A model generated the notes under the pieces. That model was not told where the DNA came from and ran no database searches. It saw nothing but the letters and a program-made list of their open reading frames with translations. The position numbers were made by a program, and so were the translations under genes. This document shows positions 52,244 to 59,914 of a DNA stretch of 59,914 nt, piece by piece (positions within the stretch are counted from its first letter, which is position 1; each line of letters starts with the position of its first letter). This DNA is from Cytophagales bacterium (GTDB taxonomy: Bacteria > Bacteroidota > Bacteroidia > Cytophagales > Spirosomataceae), in contig JAAFIU010000005.1 of assembly GCA_013298805.1 (NCBI GenBank), forward strand, positions 1 through 59,914. Direction: 5' to 3'.

Positions 52244-53350
52244 TTAAAAACGATGTGAAAGAGTAGCGGAAATTAGATAATCAGCAAAAGCCGCATCCCC
52301 TTGTCCGCCATATTTCAAATCTGAATACGAACGTGTACGATTACGAGTTGTAGCAATTGGTACGTTCAAGGCAAACGTATTGTTCTTATTCATATAAGAA
52401 AGTCCAGGCTCAATTGAAATAATATACCCAGGGCGACGGAAACCTTCGCTCAACCCAAAAACATCTTCCGAAGGAACACCTTCAATACGACCACCTAAAC
52501 TTACGGCAATTCCGTGTTTCGGAATTAAAGCGTAAGCCACACCTGTACGAGCAGCAAATTGGTCTGACACCGAATGTTTCACTGTAATTGGGTTCTGAAC
52601 ATTATCTTGTAAGTTACTATTATAGGTATTGTTTACGTTGCGAGGATTAAACAGATAAAAGCCATTGTAATATAAAGAAGCTTTTGAAAATAGTTTTTGA
52701 TAACCTTGAATTTCAATATTTACACCCCAGCCACCATCGCCTAATTGGATAGATTGGTCAACAGCTTTAGTTAAAAGATAGTCTTTTCCTTCTTTATCTA
52801 ATTTATGGAAACCATCTTGAACATTTGAATTCCCAGTTGGAGCTTTTACACCCAAACCTAAAGACACATTTCCATTCATACTCTTCAAAGGGTCAAGTAA
52901 CCAATAATTTACGCCCAAACGTACATCTCCTAAACCCGATGATTTTGTGCTAAAATAGGGTGTTGGAGCAGCAGTAGTTCCATTTCCATAATGTTCATAT
53001 TTAGAATCACGAACATTATTTGCTAAAGGAATATTCAGCGAAACACTCAAACGGTCAGTTACCGAATAAGTAATGCCAATATCAACACCTTGTGAATAAT
53101 TTTTCACCTCAGTATCATTTTTCAAGCGTTGTTCCTGATATTCAGTACCCACAAAATGGCGATGAGAATTGAAGGTTCGTGCTCCCAAAGATACTTGCCA
53201 TTGCCCAGGACGCATCATTGAAGTAGCATTAGCTCCTGAACCAGCAGCACAACTCATGTGACGAACAGCCACACAACCTTGCGAAAAAATGTTTTGTGAA
53301 AAAGAAACTATACAAAACATCAAGAATAGAAAACGTAAAGTTTTAAGCAT
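52244..53350 (-). CDS. outer-membrane beta-barrel protein, first gene of operon
   Basis: 368 residues with a signal peptide ending NIFSQ (about 24). The mature start 'GCVAVRHMSCAAGSG' has two Cys and a His near the N-terminus, then barrel strands ('GQWQVSLGARTF', 'VTDRLSVSLNIPL', 'GLGDVRLGVNYWLL', 'GIAVSLGGRIEGVP') and a terminal 'LISATLSHRF' ending in Phe as BAM substrates do. The Cys/His start hints at a metal or haem ligand but this is speculative. It reads away from the XRE regulator and its promoter region carries three regulator-like dyads. Confidence 0.82.
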   Translation of the reverse strand: MLKTLRFLFLMFCIVSFSQNIFSQGCVAVRHMSCAAGSGANATSMMRPGQWQVSLGARTFNSHRHFVGTEYQEQRLKNDTEVKNYSQGVDIGITYSVTDRLSVSLNIPLANNVRDSKYEHYGNGTTAAPTPYFSTKSSGLGDVRLGVNYWLLDPLKSMNGNVSLGLGVKAPTGNSNVQDGFHKLDKEGKDYLLTKAVDQSIQLGDGGWGVNIEIQGYQKLFSKASLYYNGFYLFNPRNVNNTYNSNLQDNVQNPITVKHSVSDQFAARTGVAYALIPKHGIAVSLGGRIEGVPSEDVFGLSEGFRRPGYIISIEPGLSYMNKNNTFALNVPIATTRNRTRSYSDLKYGGQGDAAFADYLISATLSHRF

Positions 53351-53388
53351 CTCATTAATTAATTTAAACTTGTGGATAAAAGGTGTTT

Positions 53389-53404
53389 TTCCATTAATCA
53401 GGAA
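53389..53404. promoter_or_regulatory. candidate operator O1 (TTCC-N8-GGAA)
   Basis: TTCCATTAATCAGGAA, within a longer ttttcc...ggaaaa dyad, 39 bp upstream of the barrel gene start. It is an exact inverted copy of O3 over 18 bases. Spacing from O2 is 61 bp centre to centre, near six helical turns. Confidence 0.65.
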
Positions 53405-53449
53405 AAATCATTAAATTGCGAATACAAAGAAAATATTAAATTTTATTTT

Positions 53450-53465
53450 TTCCAAAAAAATGGAA
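53450..53465. promoter_or_regulatory. candidate operator O2 (TTCC-N8-GGAA)
   Basis: TTCCAAAAAAATGGAA, flanked by further T and A runs to give tttttcca/tggaaaaa. Same arm sequence and 8-base spacing as O1 and O3. 30 bp centre to centre from O3, about three helical turns. Confidence 0.6.
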
Positions 53466-53479
53466 AAATATTTAAAAAA

Positions 53480-53495
53480 TTCCTGATTAATGGAA
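53480..53495. promoter_or_regulatory. candidate operator O3 overlapping XRE start codon
   Basis: TTCCTGATTAATGGAA includes the ATG (53490-53492) of the XRE gene, so occupancy would block its own expression. It is the reverse complement of O1 over 18 bases (53480-53497 against 53387-53404). Confidence 0.65.
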
Positions 53496-53963
53496 AACAA
53501 ATTCAGTGCCAACCTAAGAATTCTCAGGAAAAAAAATAAGTTAACGTTAGAAATATTAGGAAAAACGCTCGGAGTGAGTAAAAGTGCCTTGTCAGATTAT
53601 GAGAATGGGCATACTGTACCATCGTTGGATGTATGCGAAGCTATCAGTAATTATTTTGGCACAAATCTTGACGAGCTTCAAAATTCCGATTTTTCGGAAA
53701 TGACCTTGGAGGAAATTCAGCAAAATTCAAAATTGCGAAATTCAACTAAAAAAGAAGAAGATAAAAATGATTTAAGTGACCCTTATAATCAATTAGTTTT
53801 TCAGAATAAATTATTGAATCAACAAGTGGAAGGATTGCAAATTCAATTGCAATTAGTGAAGCAGTTATTTGAAAGTAAAGTTTCGGAGATTAAATCGTTA
53901 CAAGTACAAATAAAATTATTGGAAGAAAATTTAATCATTAAAAAGGGGCTTCAAAACAGATAG
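53490..53963 (+). CDS. XRE-family regulator with C-terminal coiled coil
   Basis: 157 residues. Residues about 8-62 form a Cro/CI-type HTH ('LRILRKKNKLTLEILGKTLG', 'VSKSALSDYENGHTVPSLDV'). Residues about 95-150 are a coiled coil rich in Gln, Leu and Lys, suitable for dimer formation. No ligand domain is seen. It is divergent from the barrel/haloperoxidase operon with 139 bp between starts containing three like dyads, so it probably represses itself and controls that operon. Its stop lies inside a hairpin shared with the convergent coiled-coil gene. Confidence 0.9.
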   Translation: MENKFSANLRILRKKNKLTLEILGKTLGVSKSALSDYENGHTVPSLDVCEAISNYFGTNLDELQNSDFSEMTLEEIQQNSKLRNSTKKEEDKNDLSDPYNQLVFQNKLLNQQVEGLQIQLQLVKQLFESKVSEIKSLQVQIKLLEENLIIKKGLQNR

Positions 53964-53974
53964 CCCCTTTTTTT
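53940..53974. terminator. bidirectional terminator between convergent genes
   Basis: aaaaaggggct pairs with agccccttttt around an 11-base loop, with T tracts on both strands. It overlaps the end of the XRE gene (stop 53961-53963) and abuts the stop of the coiled-coil gene (53973). Confidence 0.9.
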
Positions 53975-54377
53975 ATAAAGTAGAAGATTCATTGAGGTTT
54001 TGCCCTTTCCGATTAGCCTCGCTTTGTTTTCTTATATTTTCTACAAAATCTTTTGTTGTTTCTAATGGCTCTTCGTTTCCAGTTAATTTTTTAATGATAT
54101 TTAATAAATACGTCTGGGTTTGTTGAATCACATCAAGCGTCACTTGATTTTGAGCAATTTGCTTCTGATTCCTAACGATATTCATTTGATTATTGACAAT
54201 AATCTCCTGATTACGAATAATAGTAGTTTGATTTTGAATAACCATTTCATGATTATCAGCATTTTGTTGCTGATTTTGCATCATAATATCATAATTCTCC
54301 ACAATGCGTCCTTGAATGCTTTTCAAAAACTCTTGCTCGTCCACTAACTTTTGTAATACTTCATCAAAATTTTTCAT
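53973..54377 (-). CDS. coiled-coil protein with Asn-Gln heptads
   Basis: 134 residues, no signal peptide or membrane segment. From about residue 30 to 92 it is a continuous coil with seven-residue periodicity in which Asn-Gln recurs: IQNQTTI, IRNQEII, VNNQMNI, VRNQKQI, AQNQVTL. Aliphatic residues hold positions 1 and 7 and Gln repeats at one core-like position. Flanking parts are charged helices. I do not recognise a named family. It is divergent from a TauE/SafE permease with 80 bp between starts. Confidence 0.8.
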   Translation of the reverse strand: MKNFDEVLQKLVDEQEFLKSIQGRIVENYDIMMQNQQQNADNHEMVIQNQTTIIRNQEIIVNNQMNIVRNQKQIAQNQVTLDVIQQTQTYLLNIIKKLTGNEEPLETTKDFVENIRKQSEANRKGQNLNESSTL

Positions 54378-54457
54378 TGCTCAGAATATCTTTATGATTT
54401 AATTGTATCTAAATTTGTACAAATCGCTTACCGAAAAGTAAAAGTAACAAAAAAATT

Positions 54458-55444
54458 ATGCAGTCAAACAAAATCCAGAAAACGAAAATTCCTTGGATAT
54501 ACCTATTCTTCTTAACGACTGTATTGTGTGGATGGCTTTGGTATATGTTCAAACACGAAAGTTTTGAGATATACACCCGCCAATGGGCAACCGTAATTAC
54601 CATGATTTTTGGGTCATTCATTGCAGGTGCAAGCCCAGAAGGCAGTGCTGCCGTTGCCTATCCAATTTTCACCCTGATTCTCAAAATTCAACCTGCTATT
54701 GCTCGCAATTTTGCGTTTGCCATCCAGAGCATCGGCATGACTTCGGCATCTTTATTAATCATTGGATTAAAACTGAAAGTTGATTGGAATTATATTATTT
54801 TCGTGGCTATTGGTGGAGTGATTGGCTTATTTTTAGGCACTTACTACGTTGTGCCGTTGGTATCACCAGTACAAGCAAAATTATTTTTCGTTTCACTTTG
54901 GTTAAGTTTTGGGATTGCTTTGTGGCTACAAAACCGCAAAACTCAACGAGAGGTTTTTGAAAGTATTCAAAACTTCAAGAATTCAGACAAAGGAAGGCTA
55001 ATTATTTTTGGATTGGTCGGGGGAATTATTTCATCCATTTTTGGAACTGGAATTAATATTTTCACTTTTTGCCTGATGACGATTTATTACCGAGTGAGTG
55101 AAAAAGTGGCAACCCCATCTTCGGTTATTATCATGACGATTGAAACCATTTTGGGGCTTTTTATTCATACTCAACTTATCAATGATTTTCAACCAGAAGC
55201 CTTTGAAATTTGGTTAGCTTGTGTGCCTTTCGTGGCTATTTTTGCACCATTGGGAGCATTTGTGATAAGTAAAATGCCCAGAAAAGGCATTGCAACGCTA
55301 CTTTATATTATTCTTATCGTACAGTTTTTTGGGGCAATGTGGGTTATCAAGCCATCTCTAAATCAAGCACTTATTTGTGGTTTAATTTTAATATCAGGCA
55401 TTGGTTTGTTTACGTATTTAGCAAGAGTCAGAAAAGGGTCTTAA
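54458..55444 (+). CDS. TauE/SafE-family membrane permease
   Basis: 328 residues with about eight hydrophobic helices in two similar halves, e.g. 'IPWIYLFFLTTVLCGWLWY', 'YIIFVAIGGVIGLFLGTYYV', 'LIIFGLVGGIISSIFGTGIN'. The small-residue motifs 'FGSFIAGASPEGSAAVAYP' and 'GGIISSIFGTGINIF' are the paired re-entrant signatures of the TauE/SafE family. Members move sulphite, sulphoacetate or other organosulphur anions across the inner membrane. The substrate here is unknown as no sulphur-metabolism gene is nearby. Confidence 0.9.
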   Translation: MQSNKIQKTKIPWIYLFFLTTVLCGWLWYMFKHESFEIYTRQWATVITMIFGSFIAGASPEGSAAVAYPIFTLILKIQPAIARNFAFAIQSIGMTSASLLIIGLKLKVDWNYIIFVAIGGVIGLFLGTYYVVPLVSPVQAKLFFVSLWLSFGIALWLQNRKTQREVFESIQNFKNSDKGRLIIFGLVGGIISSIFGTGINIFTFCLMTIYYRVSEKVATPSSVIIMTIETILGLFIHTQLINDFQPEAFEIWLACVPFVAIFAPLGAFVISKMPRKGIATLLYIILIVQFFGAMWVIKPSLNQALICGLILISGIGLFTYLARVRKGS

Positions 55445-55446
55445 AA

Positions 55447-55484
55447 TTCTTGGTGGTGTTTCATCTACAAATACCACCAAGATT
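55447..55484. terminator. hairpin between convergent genes
   Basis: ttcttggtggt pairs with accaccaagatt around a 15-base loop just after the permease stop. The right arm encodes the last codons of the convergent 257-residue protein (Ser-Trp-Trp-Tyr). Confidence 0.75.
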
Positions 55485-56238
55485 GTAAATTTTCCCAATT
55501 AAGATTTACATAAACATTCAATTGAGCTAAGTTTAGATAACGAATATCATACTGTTTATTTCGAATCAAAGCCTGAAAACAATATCCTAACTCAACACGG
55601 GCTTTGCCGCCCATATTATAGCCACAAGCTAAATGAGCCCAATCTTCCGAAACATTACTCATTTCATAAACTCCATTTTTTGAACTAACTGGACCATTTG
55701 TTGCTCCTTTCAGATACAAAAATGCCTCGTTTGATGCCGATAAATAAAACCCTTTTTTAGTTTCTTTGGGGTTATAAAGTGGCAAAGTAAAATAGGTTTG
55801 ATACCGTAAAATAGAAGCATCATCAGTGATATTTGTTTTGAGATTTGTAGGAGTACGATATTCATATCTCAAACGATGATTAACGCTAAATTTTCCAAGA
55901 CTATGCAAATAACTTGCTTGTCCGATATAACGATTTTCGGTTTCTTTTAAGCCAAAAATGTTGTGACTCCCATATCCATAGCCCAAACCAGCCGTAAAAT
56001 GCTTATTAAGTTTTTGAATCAGCATCAATTGAGCTACAAAATGTAATTGTCCCGAAGGGAATTCTTTGTTGTCAACCGTTTCAGACAATGAACTTACAGA
56101 CGACACATTGAGATTATAACCAAGATTACCTGCAATACTCCCCGTTTGGTAATAATTAGGGCTAAATCCTTTGAGATTCAAGTCTTGTGCTTTGAGCTGA
56201 TAAGATAAAAAAGTAAGTAATATCAAAAAACGTTTCAT
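55465..56238 (-). CDS. outer-membrane beta-barrel protein (DUF2490/6268-like)
   Basis: 257 residues with signal peptide ending QLKAQ (about 18). Strands such as 'FTAGLGYGYGSHNIFG', 'FSVNHRLRYEYRTPT' and 'RYQTYFTLPLYNP' indicate a small outer-membrane barrel; the 'HRLRYEYR' pattern resembles DUF2490-type proteins. Ends in aromatic residues (WWYL). Function unknown. It lies downstream of hemF but is separated by a strong hairpin. Confidence 0.78.
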   Translation of the reverse strand: MKRFLILLTFLSYQLKAQDLNLKGFSPNYYQTGSIAGNLGYNLNVSSVSSLSETVDNKEFPSGQLHFVAQLMLIQKLNKHFTAGLGYGYGSHNIFGLKETENRYIGQASYLHSLGKFSVNHRLRYEYRTPTNLKTNITDDASILRYQTYFTLPLYNPKETKKGFYLSASNEAFLYLKGATNGPVSSKNGVYEMSNVSEDWAHLACGYNMGGKARVELGYCFQALIRNKQYDIRYLNLAQLNVYVNLNWENLQSWWYL

Positions 56239-56285
56239 AAATAAGTTGTTGGGGATAAATTCTTATCTCAAAATCGTACACAAAA

Positions 56286-56325
56286 AAAACGGAGATAATA
56301 GTCGCTGCGACTGTTATATCCGTTT
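56286..56325 (-). terminator. terminator of the PBP-hemF operon
   Basis: aaaacggagataatagtcgc pairs with the following gcgactgttatatccgttt with two mismatches and almost no loop. It lies 35 bp after the hemF stop codon. Confidence 0.8.
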
Positions 56326-56359
56326 ACAAATAGTATGCCGTTTTTGTGGCTTCCCAATT

Positions 56360-57253
56360 TTATGTCCAATTAATGCCTTTTTTCAAAAGTCCTAAGGTTT
56401 TCTCTTCTTCTGAATTTGGCTCTGGCTTGTAGTCATAAACCCAATTAGCAACGGGTGGCATCGACATCAAAATTGACTCTGTTCTTCCATTTGTTTCTAA
56501 GCCAAATTTTGTCCCCCGATCATGCACTAAGTTAAATTCAACGTATCGTCCACGACGCAGCATTTGAAATGTTTTTTCTTTTTCAGAGAAAGATAAATCT
56601 TTATTTTTCTCCATAAAATGTGTATAAATCGGAGCAAAAGATTCTCCAATATCTTTTACAAAAGCAAATAATTGTTCTTTATTACGGGTTTCATCTATTT
56701 TTTGATAATCAAAGAAAATACCGCCAATTCCACGAGTTTCATCACGGTGAGTATTAAAAAAATAATCATCAGCCCAAGTCTTGAACTTTGGATAATAAGC
56801 CTCATTATGCTTATCACAAACATTTTTCAAGTAATTATGAAACCATTGAGCATCTTCTTCAACTACATAGTGAGGTGTCAAATCTATACCTCCACCAAAC
56901 CAAAATGTACCATTTGACATTTCAAAATACCGTACATTCATGTGAATAATGGGTACAAGTGGACTTTGCGGATGTAATACAATGGATACACCAGTAGCAA
57001 AAAAATCCACTTTTTCGGTTAGCCCCATTGAAGCAAGCATTTTTTCGTGTAAATCACCCCAAACTGCCGAAAACATCACGCCACCTTTTTCAATTACTTT
57101 TCCTTCTTGAATTACTCGGCTTCTACCTCCTCCACCACCTTCACGTTGCCAATTATCTTCATGAAATTTACCATTTCCATCTGCTTTTTCTAAGGCATTG
57201 CAAATCTGGTCTTGTAGTTCTTGGAAGTAGGTTGATATCTGTTCTTTAGTCAT
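56360..57253 (-). CDS. hemF: oxygen-dependent coproporphyrinogen III oxidase HemF
   Basis: 297 residues, standard length. 'REGGGGGRSRVIQEG', 'HPQSPLVPIIHMNVRYFE', 'WFGGGIDLTPHYV' and 'GRYVEFNLVHDRGTKFGL' are the conserved HemF segments. The soluble enzyme decarboxylates coproporphyrinogen III to protoporphyrinogen IX using O2, so the organism makes haem under aerobic conditions. It begins 11 bp after the penicillin-binding protein gene, so they are probably co-transcribed though functionally unrelated. Confidence 0.97.
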   Translation of the reverse strand: MTKEQISTYFQELQDQICNALEKADGNGKFHEDNWQREGGGGGRSRVIQEGKVIEKGGVMFSAVWGDLHEKMLASMGLTEKVDFFATGVSIVLHPQSPLVPIIHMNVRYFEMSNGTFWFGGGIDLTPHYVVEEDAQWFHNYLKNVCDKHNEAYYPKFKTWADDYFFNTHRDETRGIGGIFFDYQKIDETRNKEQLFAFVKDIGESFAPIYTHFMEKNKDLSFSEKEKTFQMLRRGRYVEFNLVHDRGTKFGLETNGRTESILMSMPPVANWVYDYKPEPNSEEEKTLGLLKKGINWT

Positions 57254-57264
57254 GGTTAATATTT

Positions 57265-59871
57265 TTATTGTTTCGATGTATCAGGTTTAGCTTCAACAGC
57301 AGGTTTTATAGGTGCTGTTGCTGTATCAGAACCAACAAATGTGCTATCATAATACAGTGAATCTGAACGATGTGTATAAGCAGGGGTACAATTAAAATCC
57401 TTTGTAATTCGTTTAGAATCAAGTTTTTCAAATGGAATGGGATGATATGCTTCTAAAGTTGGGTCTTTCACGATTTTAGACATATACCGTCCAAAGAGTG
57501 GCAAAGCAGTTTTAGAACCTTCTCCATAAGCACCACTTCGGAAGTGAATTGAACGGTCATCGCCCCCAACCCAAGTTCCTGTCACCAAATTGCTGGTAAG
57601 TCCCATATACCAACCATCAGAATGATTAGAAGTTGTCCCTGTTTTTCCTGCAAATCTTGATTTATATTTATCTTTTCCTTCAAATAAATCCTTGAAAGAC
57701 CAAAGATTTTGTGACGTTCCACCTTGTTCTTCCAATCCGCCTTCCAACATATATCTCATCAAAAGAGCTGACTCTTTTTTAATGGCTTGATGCCGTTCTG
57801 GCTCGAAAGTATGAATAATATTTCCGTTACGGTCTTGAATTTCTACTACCAACATTGGTTCGGTAAAAATACCTTCGTTCAAGAAACAACCATACGCTCC
57901 TACCATTTCAAAAAGCGTAACATCGTTTGAACCTAAACCAATAGAAGCAACGGCAGATAAAGGACTTTTTATTCCCATTTGATGAGCATAATAAACAACC
58001 GAATCTGGGCCTACTTCATTGGTAAGCCAAGCAGCACAAGAGTTGATGGAACGTGCCATTGCTCTACGAAGAGACATGGTAGAATAACTAAAACGTCCAT
58101 CGGCATTATGTGGTTTCCAAAATTTCTTTTCTCCTTTTTCTTCAATTTCTATCTCAAAAGGTTTGTCTGTAATTTGTGTACAAGGCGACATATTTTTAGG
58201 GCCATCAATTGCCGTTGTATAAACAAATGGCTTAAATGTTGAACCTGGTTGACGACGACCTTGGCTTACGTGGTCATATTTAAAATACTGAAAATCAAGC
58301 CCTCCAACCCATGCTTTAATATGCCCCGTGAACGGGTCCATACTCATCATTCCTGATTGTAAAAAACGTTTATAATACGCAATCGAGTCATAAGCACTCA
58401 TGGTCATTTGTTCTTCGCCAGAACCATTCCGAGAGAAAACCCACATTTTACGCTTTACATTTTTCATGTAATGCCAGATAGAATCTTGGTTATTTTTGTA
58501 TTTACCTGCCAACAGTTTATAATAACTTGTACGCTTGGCAACAGTATCAATAAATCCTGGAATTTCAACGCCCTTTTCATCAGCCCAAGGGTTTTGCCCT
58601 GACCAATGATTATCAAAAGTTTTTTGTAAAACCTTCATGCCTTCTTGTACCGAAGTTTCGGCATAAGTTTGCATTCGAGAATCAATGGTAGTACGAATTT
58701 TTAGTCCATCACGGTACAAATCTAATTCTACATCACTGGTATCTGCCCATTTTTCTAAAGCCTTTGCAACTGCCGACTTGAAGTAATTACTCGTTCCATC
58801 ATACGGAGTTTCTTCATTGACTTTTAGGGTAATCGGGAGTTTTATCAGAGAATCATAAGCTACTTTCGACAAAAAGTTATATTTCACCATTCTTGACAAA
58901 ACTGTATTTCTACGTCCTAAAGACTTATCATAATTTCTACGGGGATTATAAGTATTAGTGGCTTTTTGCATACCCACCAAAACAGCAGCTTCTTGAACAT
59001 TTAAGCTATCAGGCGATGTATTAAAGTAAGTTTTTGTTGCTACTTTAATCCCGTAAGAATTACTACCAAAATCAACGGTATTCAAGTACCACAAAATGAT
59101 TTCTTCTTTGGTATAATAACGCTCTAATTTTATAGCAGTCAACCACTCTTTAGTCTTGATAACCAACGTTTTAAGCCCTGGCACATATCCCAAAACTCCT
59201 TTTTTAGTTACCCCTTCTTTCTTGCGGGTTTTAAAAAGATTTTTGGCTAATTGTTGCGTAATGGTACTTCCGCCCCCACGCTCGCTTGCACCCGTAGCCA
59301 CACCAACTGCAACCCCAAATAATGCTCGATAATCAATACCTGAGTGCTGATAAAAGCGGGCATCTTCAGTAGCTACTAACGCTTTTACTAAATATGGAGA
59401 AAGGTCTTTGTAATTTTTTACGGGTGTACGATTTTCTAAAAAGAATTTACCCATTAAAACACCATCAGAAGAATAAATCTCCGATGATTGGGATAATTTT
59501 GGGTTTTGCAATTCCCCAACGGATGGCATTTCACCAGTAAGCCACAAAAAATTTGTTTCGATACAAAAAATATAGAAAAATCCTGCAAAAACTATCCAAA
59601 CAAACCCTTTCCAAAGTCTTTTAACTTGTGTGTAGTAAGACGATTCTTTGTCTATTCCTTGGTCAATAGTTTCGGTGATTTTCTGTTTCGTATCTCCATA
59701 AGTAGCCTTTATAACATTGAGTCTTTCGTAAAGAGAGGCTATTTTCTCTTCGCCAAAGACTTTTACCAATAAAACGTCCAATTTGCTCCAAAGCAAATTG
59801 ATAACATTTAATAGAATAGTTTTGAGGTTGTTATAAGAATTTTTAATGAGTTGTTTTATTTTATCCATCAT
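57265..59871 (-). CDS. class A penicillin-binding protein (PBP1A-type)
   Basis: 868 residues. One membrane helix at about 90-108 ('FVWIVFAGFFYIFCIETNF') after a long cytoplasmic lead. Glycosyltransferase 51 domain follows: 'EDARFYQHSGIDYRALF' (Glu near 167) and 'GGSTITQQLAKNLF' (about 198-212). The transpeptidase domain has Ser544-x-x-Lys in 'PGSTFKPF', SxN in 'SINSCAAW' and KTG in 'FAGKTGTTSNHSDGW' (about 741). It polymerises and cross-links peptidoglycan in the periplasm. The tail is rich in Pro, Lys and Thr. The first of two start codons (MMDK) is used here; the second is equally possible. Confidence 0.96.
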   Translation of the reverse strand: MMDKIKQLIKNSYNNLKTILLNVINLLWSKLDVLLVKVFGEEKIASLYERLNVIKATYGDTKQKITETIDQGIDKESSYYTQVKRLWKGFVWIVFAGFFYIFCIETNFLWLTGEMPSVGELQNPKLSQSSEIYSSDGVLMGKFFLENRTPVKNYKDLSPYLVKALVATEDARFYQHSGIDYRALFGVAVGVATGASERGGGSTITQQLAKNLFKTRKKEGVTKKGVLGYVPGLKTLVIKTKEWLTAIKLERYYTKEEIILWYLNTVDFGSNSYGIKVATKTYFNTSPDSLNVQEAAVLVGMQKATNTYNPRRNYDKSLGRRNTVLSRMVKYNFLSKVAYDSLIKLPITLKVNEETPYDGTSNYFKSAVAKALEKWADTSDVELDLYRDGLKIRTTIDSRMQTYAETSVQEGMKVLQKTFDNHWSGQNPWADEKGVEIPGFIDTVAKRTSYYKLLAGKYKNNQDSIWHYMKNVKRKMWVFSRNGSGEEQMTMSAYDSIAYYKRFLQSGMMSMDPFTGHIKAWVGGLDFQYFKYDHVSQGRRQPGSTFKPFVYTTAIDGPKNMSPCTQITDKPFEIEIEEKGEKKFWKPHNADGRFSYSTMSLRRAMARSINSCAAWLTNEVGPDSVVYYAHQMGIKSPLSAVASIGLGSNDVTLFEMVGAYGCFLNEGIFTEPMLVVEIQDRNGNIIHTFEPERHQAIKKESALLMRYMLEGGLEEQGGTSQNLWSFKDLFEGKDKYKSRFAGKTGTTSNHSDGWYMGLTSNLVTGTWVGGDDRSIHFRSGAYGEGSKTALPLFGRYMSKIVKDPTLEAYHPIPFEKLDSKRITKDFNCTPAYTHRSDSLYYDSTFVGSDTATAPIKPAVEAKPDTSKQ

Positions 59872-59914
59872 ACACTTAATTATCTATCGAAAATAAGCGA
59901 CAATTTACGATAAA

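Noticed and set aside
1-59914. Diversity-generating retroelement, retron or known anti-phage system
   Set aside because: No reverse transcriptase, variable/template repeat pair, or defence nuclease cluster was recognised; the AddB-like nuclease is a repair protein.

Overview
The window is AT-rich DNA from a member of the Bacteroidota, most likely a Cytophagales-type bacterium. This is inferred from gene content: large secreted proteins built from SdrD_B, DUF11 and Ig-like modules, LytTR two-component genes, a Bacteroidota-type putative porin, C69 dipeptidase, DUF2911 protein, ABC-F protein with a degenerate second P-loop, LpxK, MenC, MiaE and HemF. Almost all genes are ordinary protein-coding genes on both strands; there is one tRNA, two insertion sequences and several small dispersed repeats.

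Region 1 (1-18600, minus strand) is a surface-protein locus. A lipoprotein with TPRs (18598) is followed by four secreted proteins of 501, 1018, 511 and 3145 residues, closely spaced or overlapping, ending at a perfect hairpin (1253-1295). A further secreted repeat protein (start 1120) runs off the window. The 3145-residue protein contains near-identical 732-bp tandem repeats, a poly-glycine segment encoded by GCC runs, SdrD_B-like modules and a DUF11 domain. Three of the co-oriented proteins finish with a similar short Cys-containing basic tail, a possible sorting signal. Divergent from this locus (18956-24008) are a LytTR response regulator and two paralogous TPR-sensor histidine kinases whose catalytic cores are nearly identical in DNA.

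Region 2 (24036-27390) is a decayed integrative element next to tRNA-Arg(ACG). A tyrosine-recombinase gene fragment starting 132 bp from the tRNA 3' end is split by an intact-looking IS3-family element (25678-27038), and its distal part abuts a frameshifted IS4-like element (24036-25538).

Region 3 (27500-38200) holds housekeeping and accessory genes, plus three copies of a small hairpin-forming, MITE-like repeat (29846-30017, 30611-30770, 33458-33525). It includes a compact operon for an oxidative pathway: AraC regulator, alpha/beta hydrolase, a small DUF2470-like protein, a PDR-type flavin/2Fe-2S reductase and a cytochrome P450.

Region 4 (38200-59914) carries an AddB-like nuclease, DeoR regulator and divergent NudK, MiaE, a putative porin, LpxK, MenC, an L,D-transpeptidase, and a three-gene operon (two outer-membrane barrels and a vanadium-haloperoxidase/PAP2-type lipoprotein). 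That operon is divergent from an XRE regulator, and their shared 139-bp promoter region contains three TTCC-N8-GGAA sites. A coiled-coil protein with regularly spaced Asn-Gln heptads, a TauE/SafE permease, HemF and a class A penicillin-binding protein close the window.
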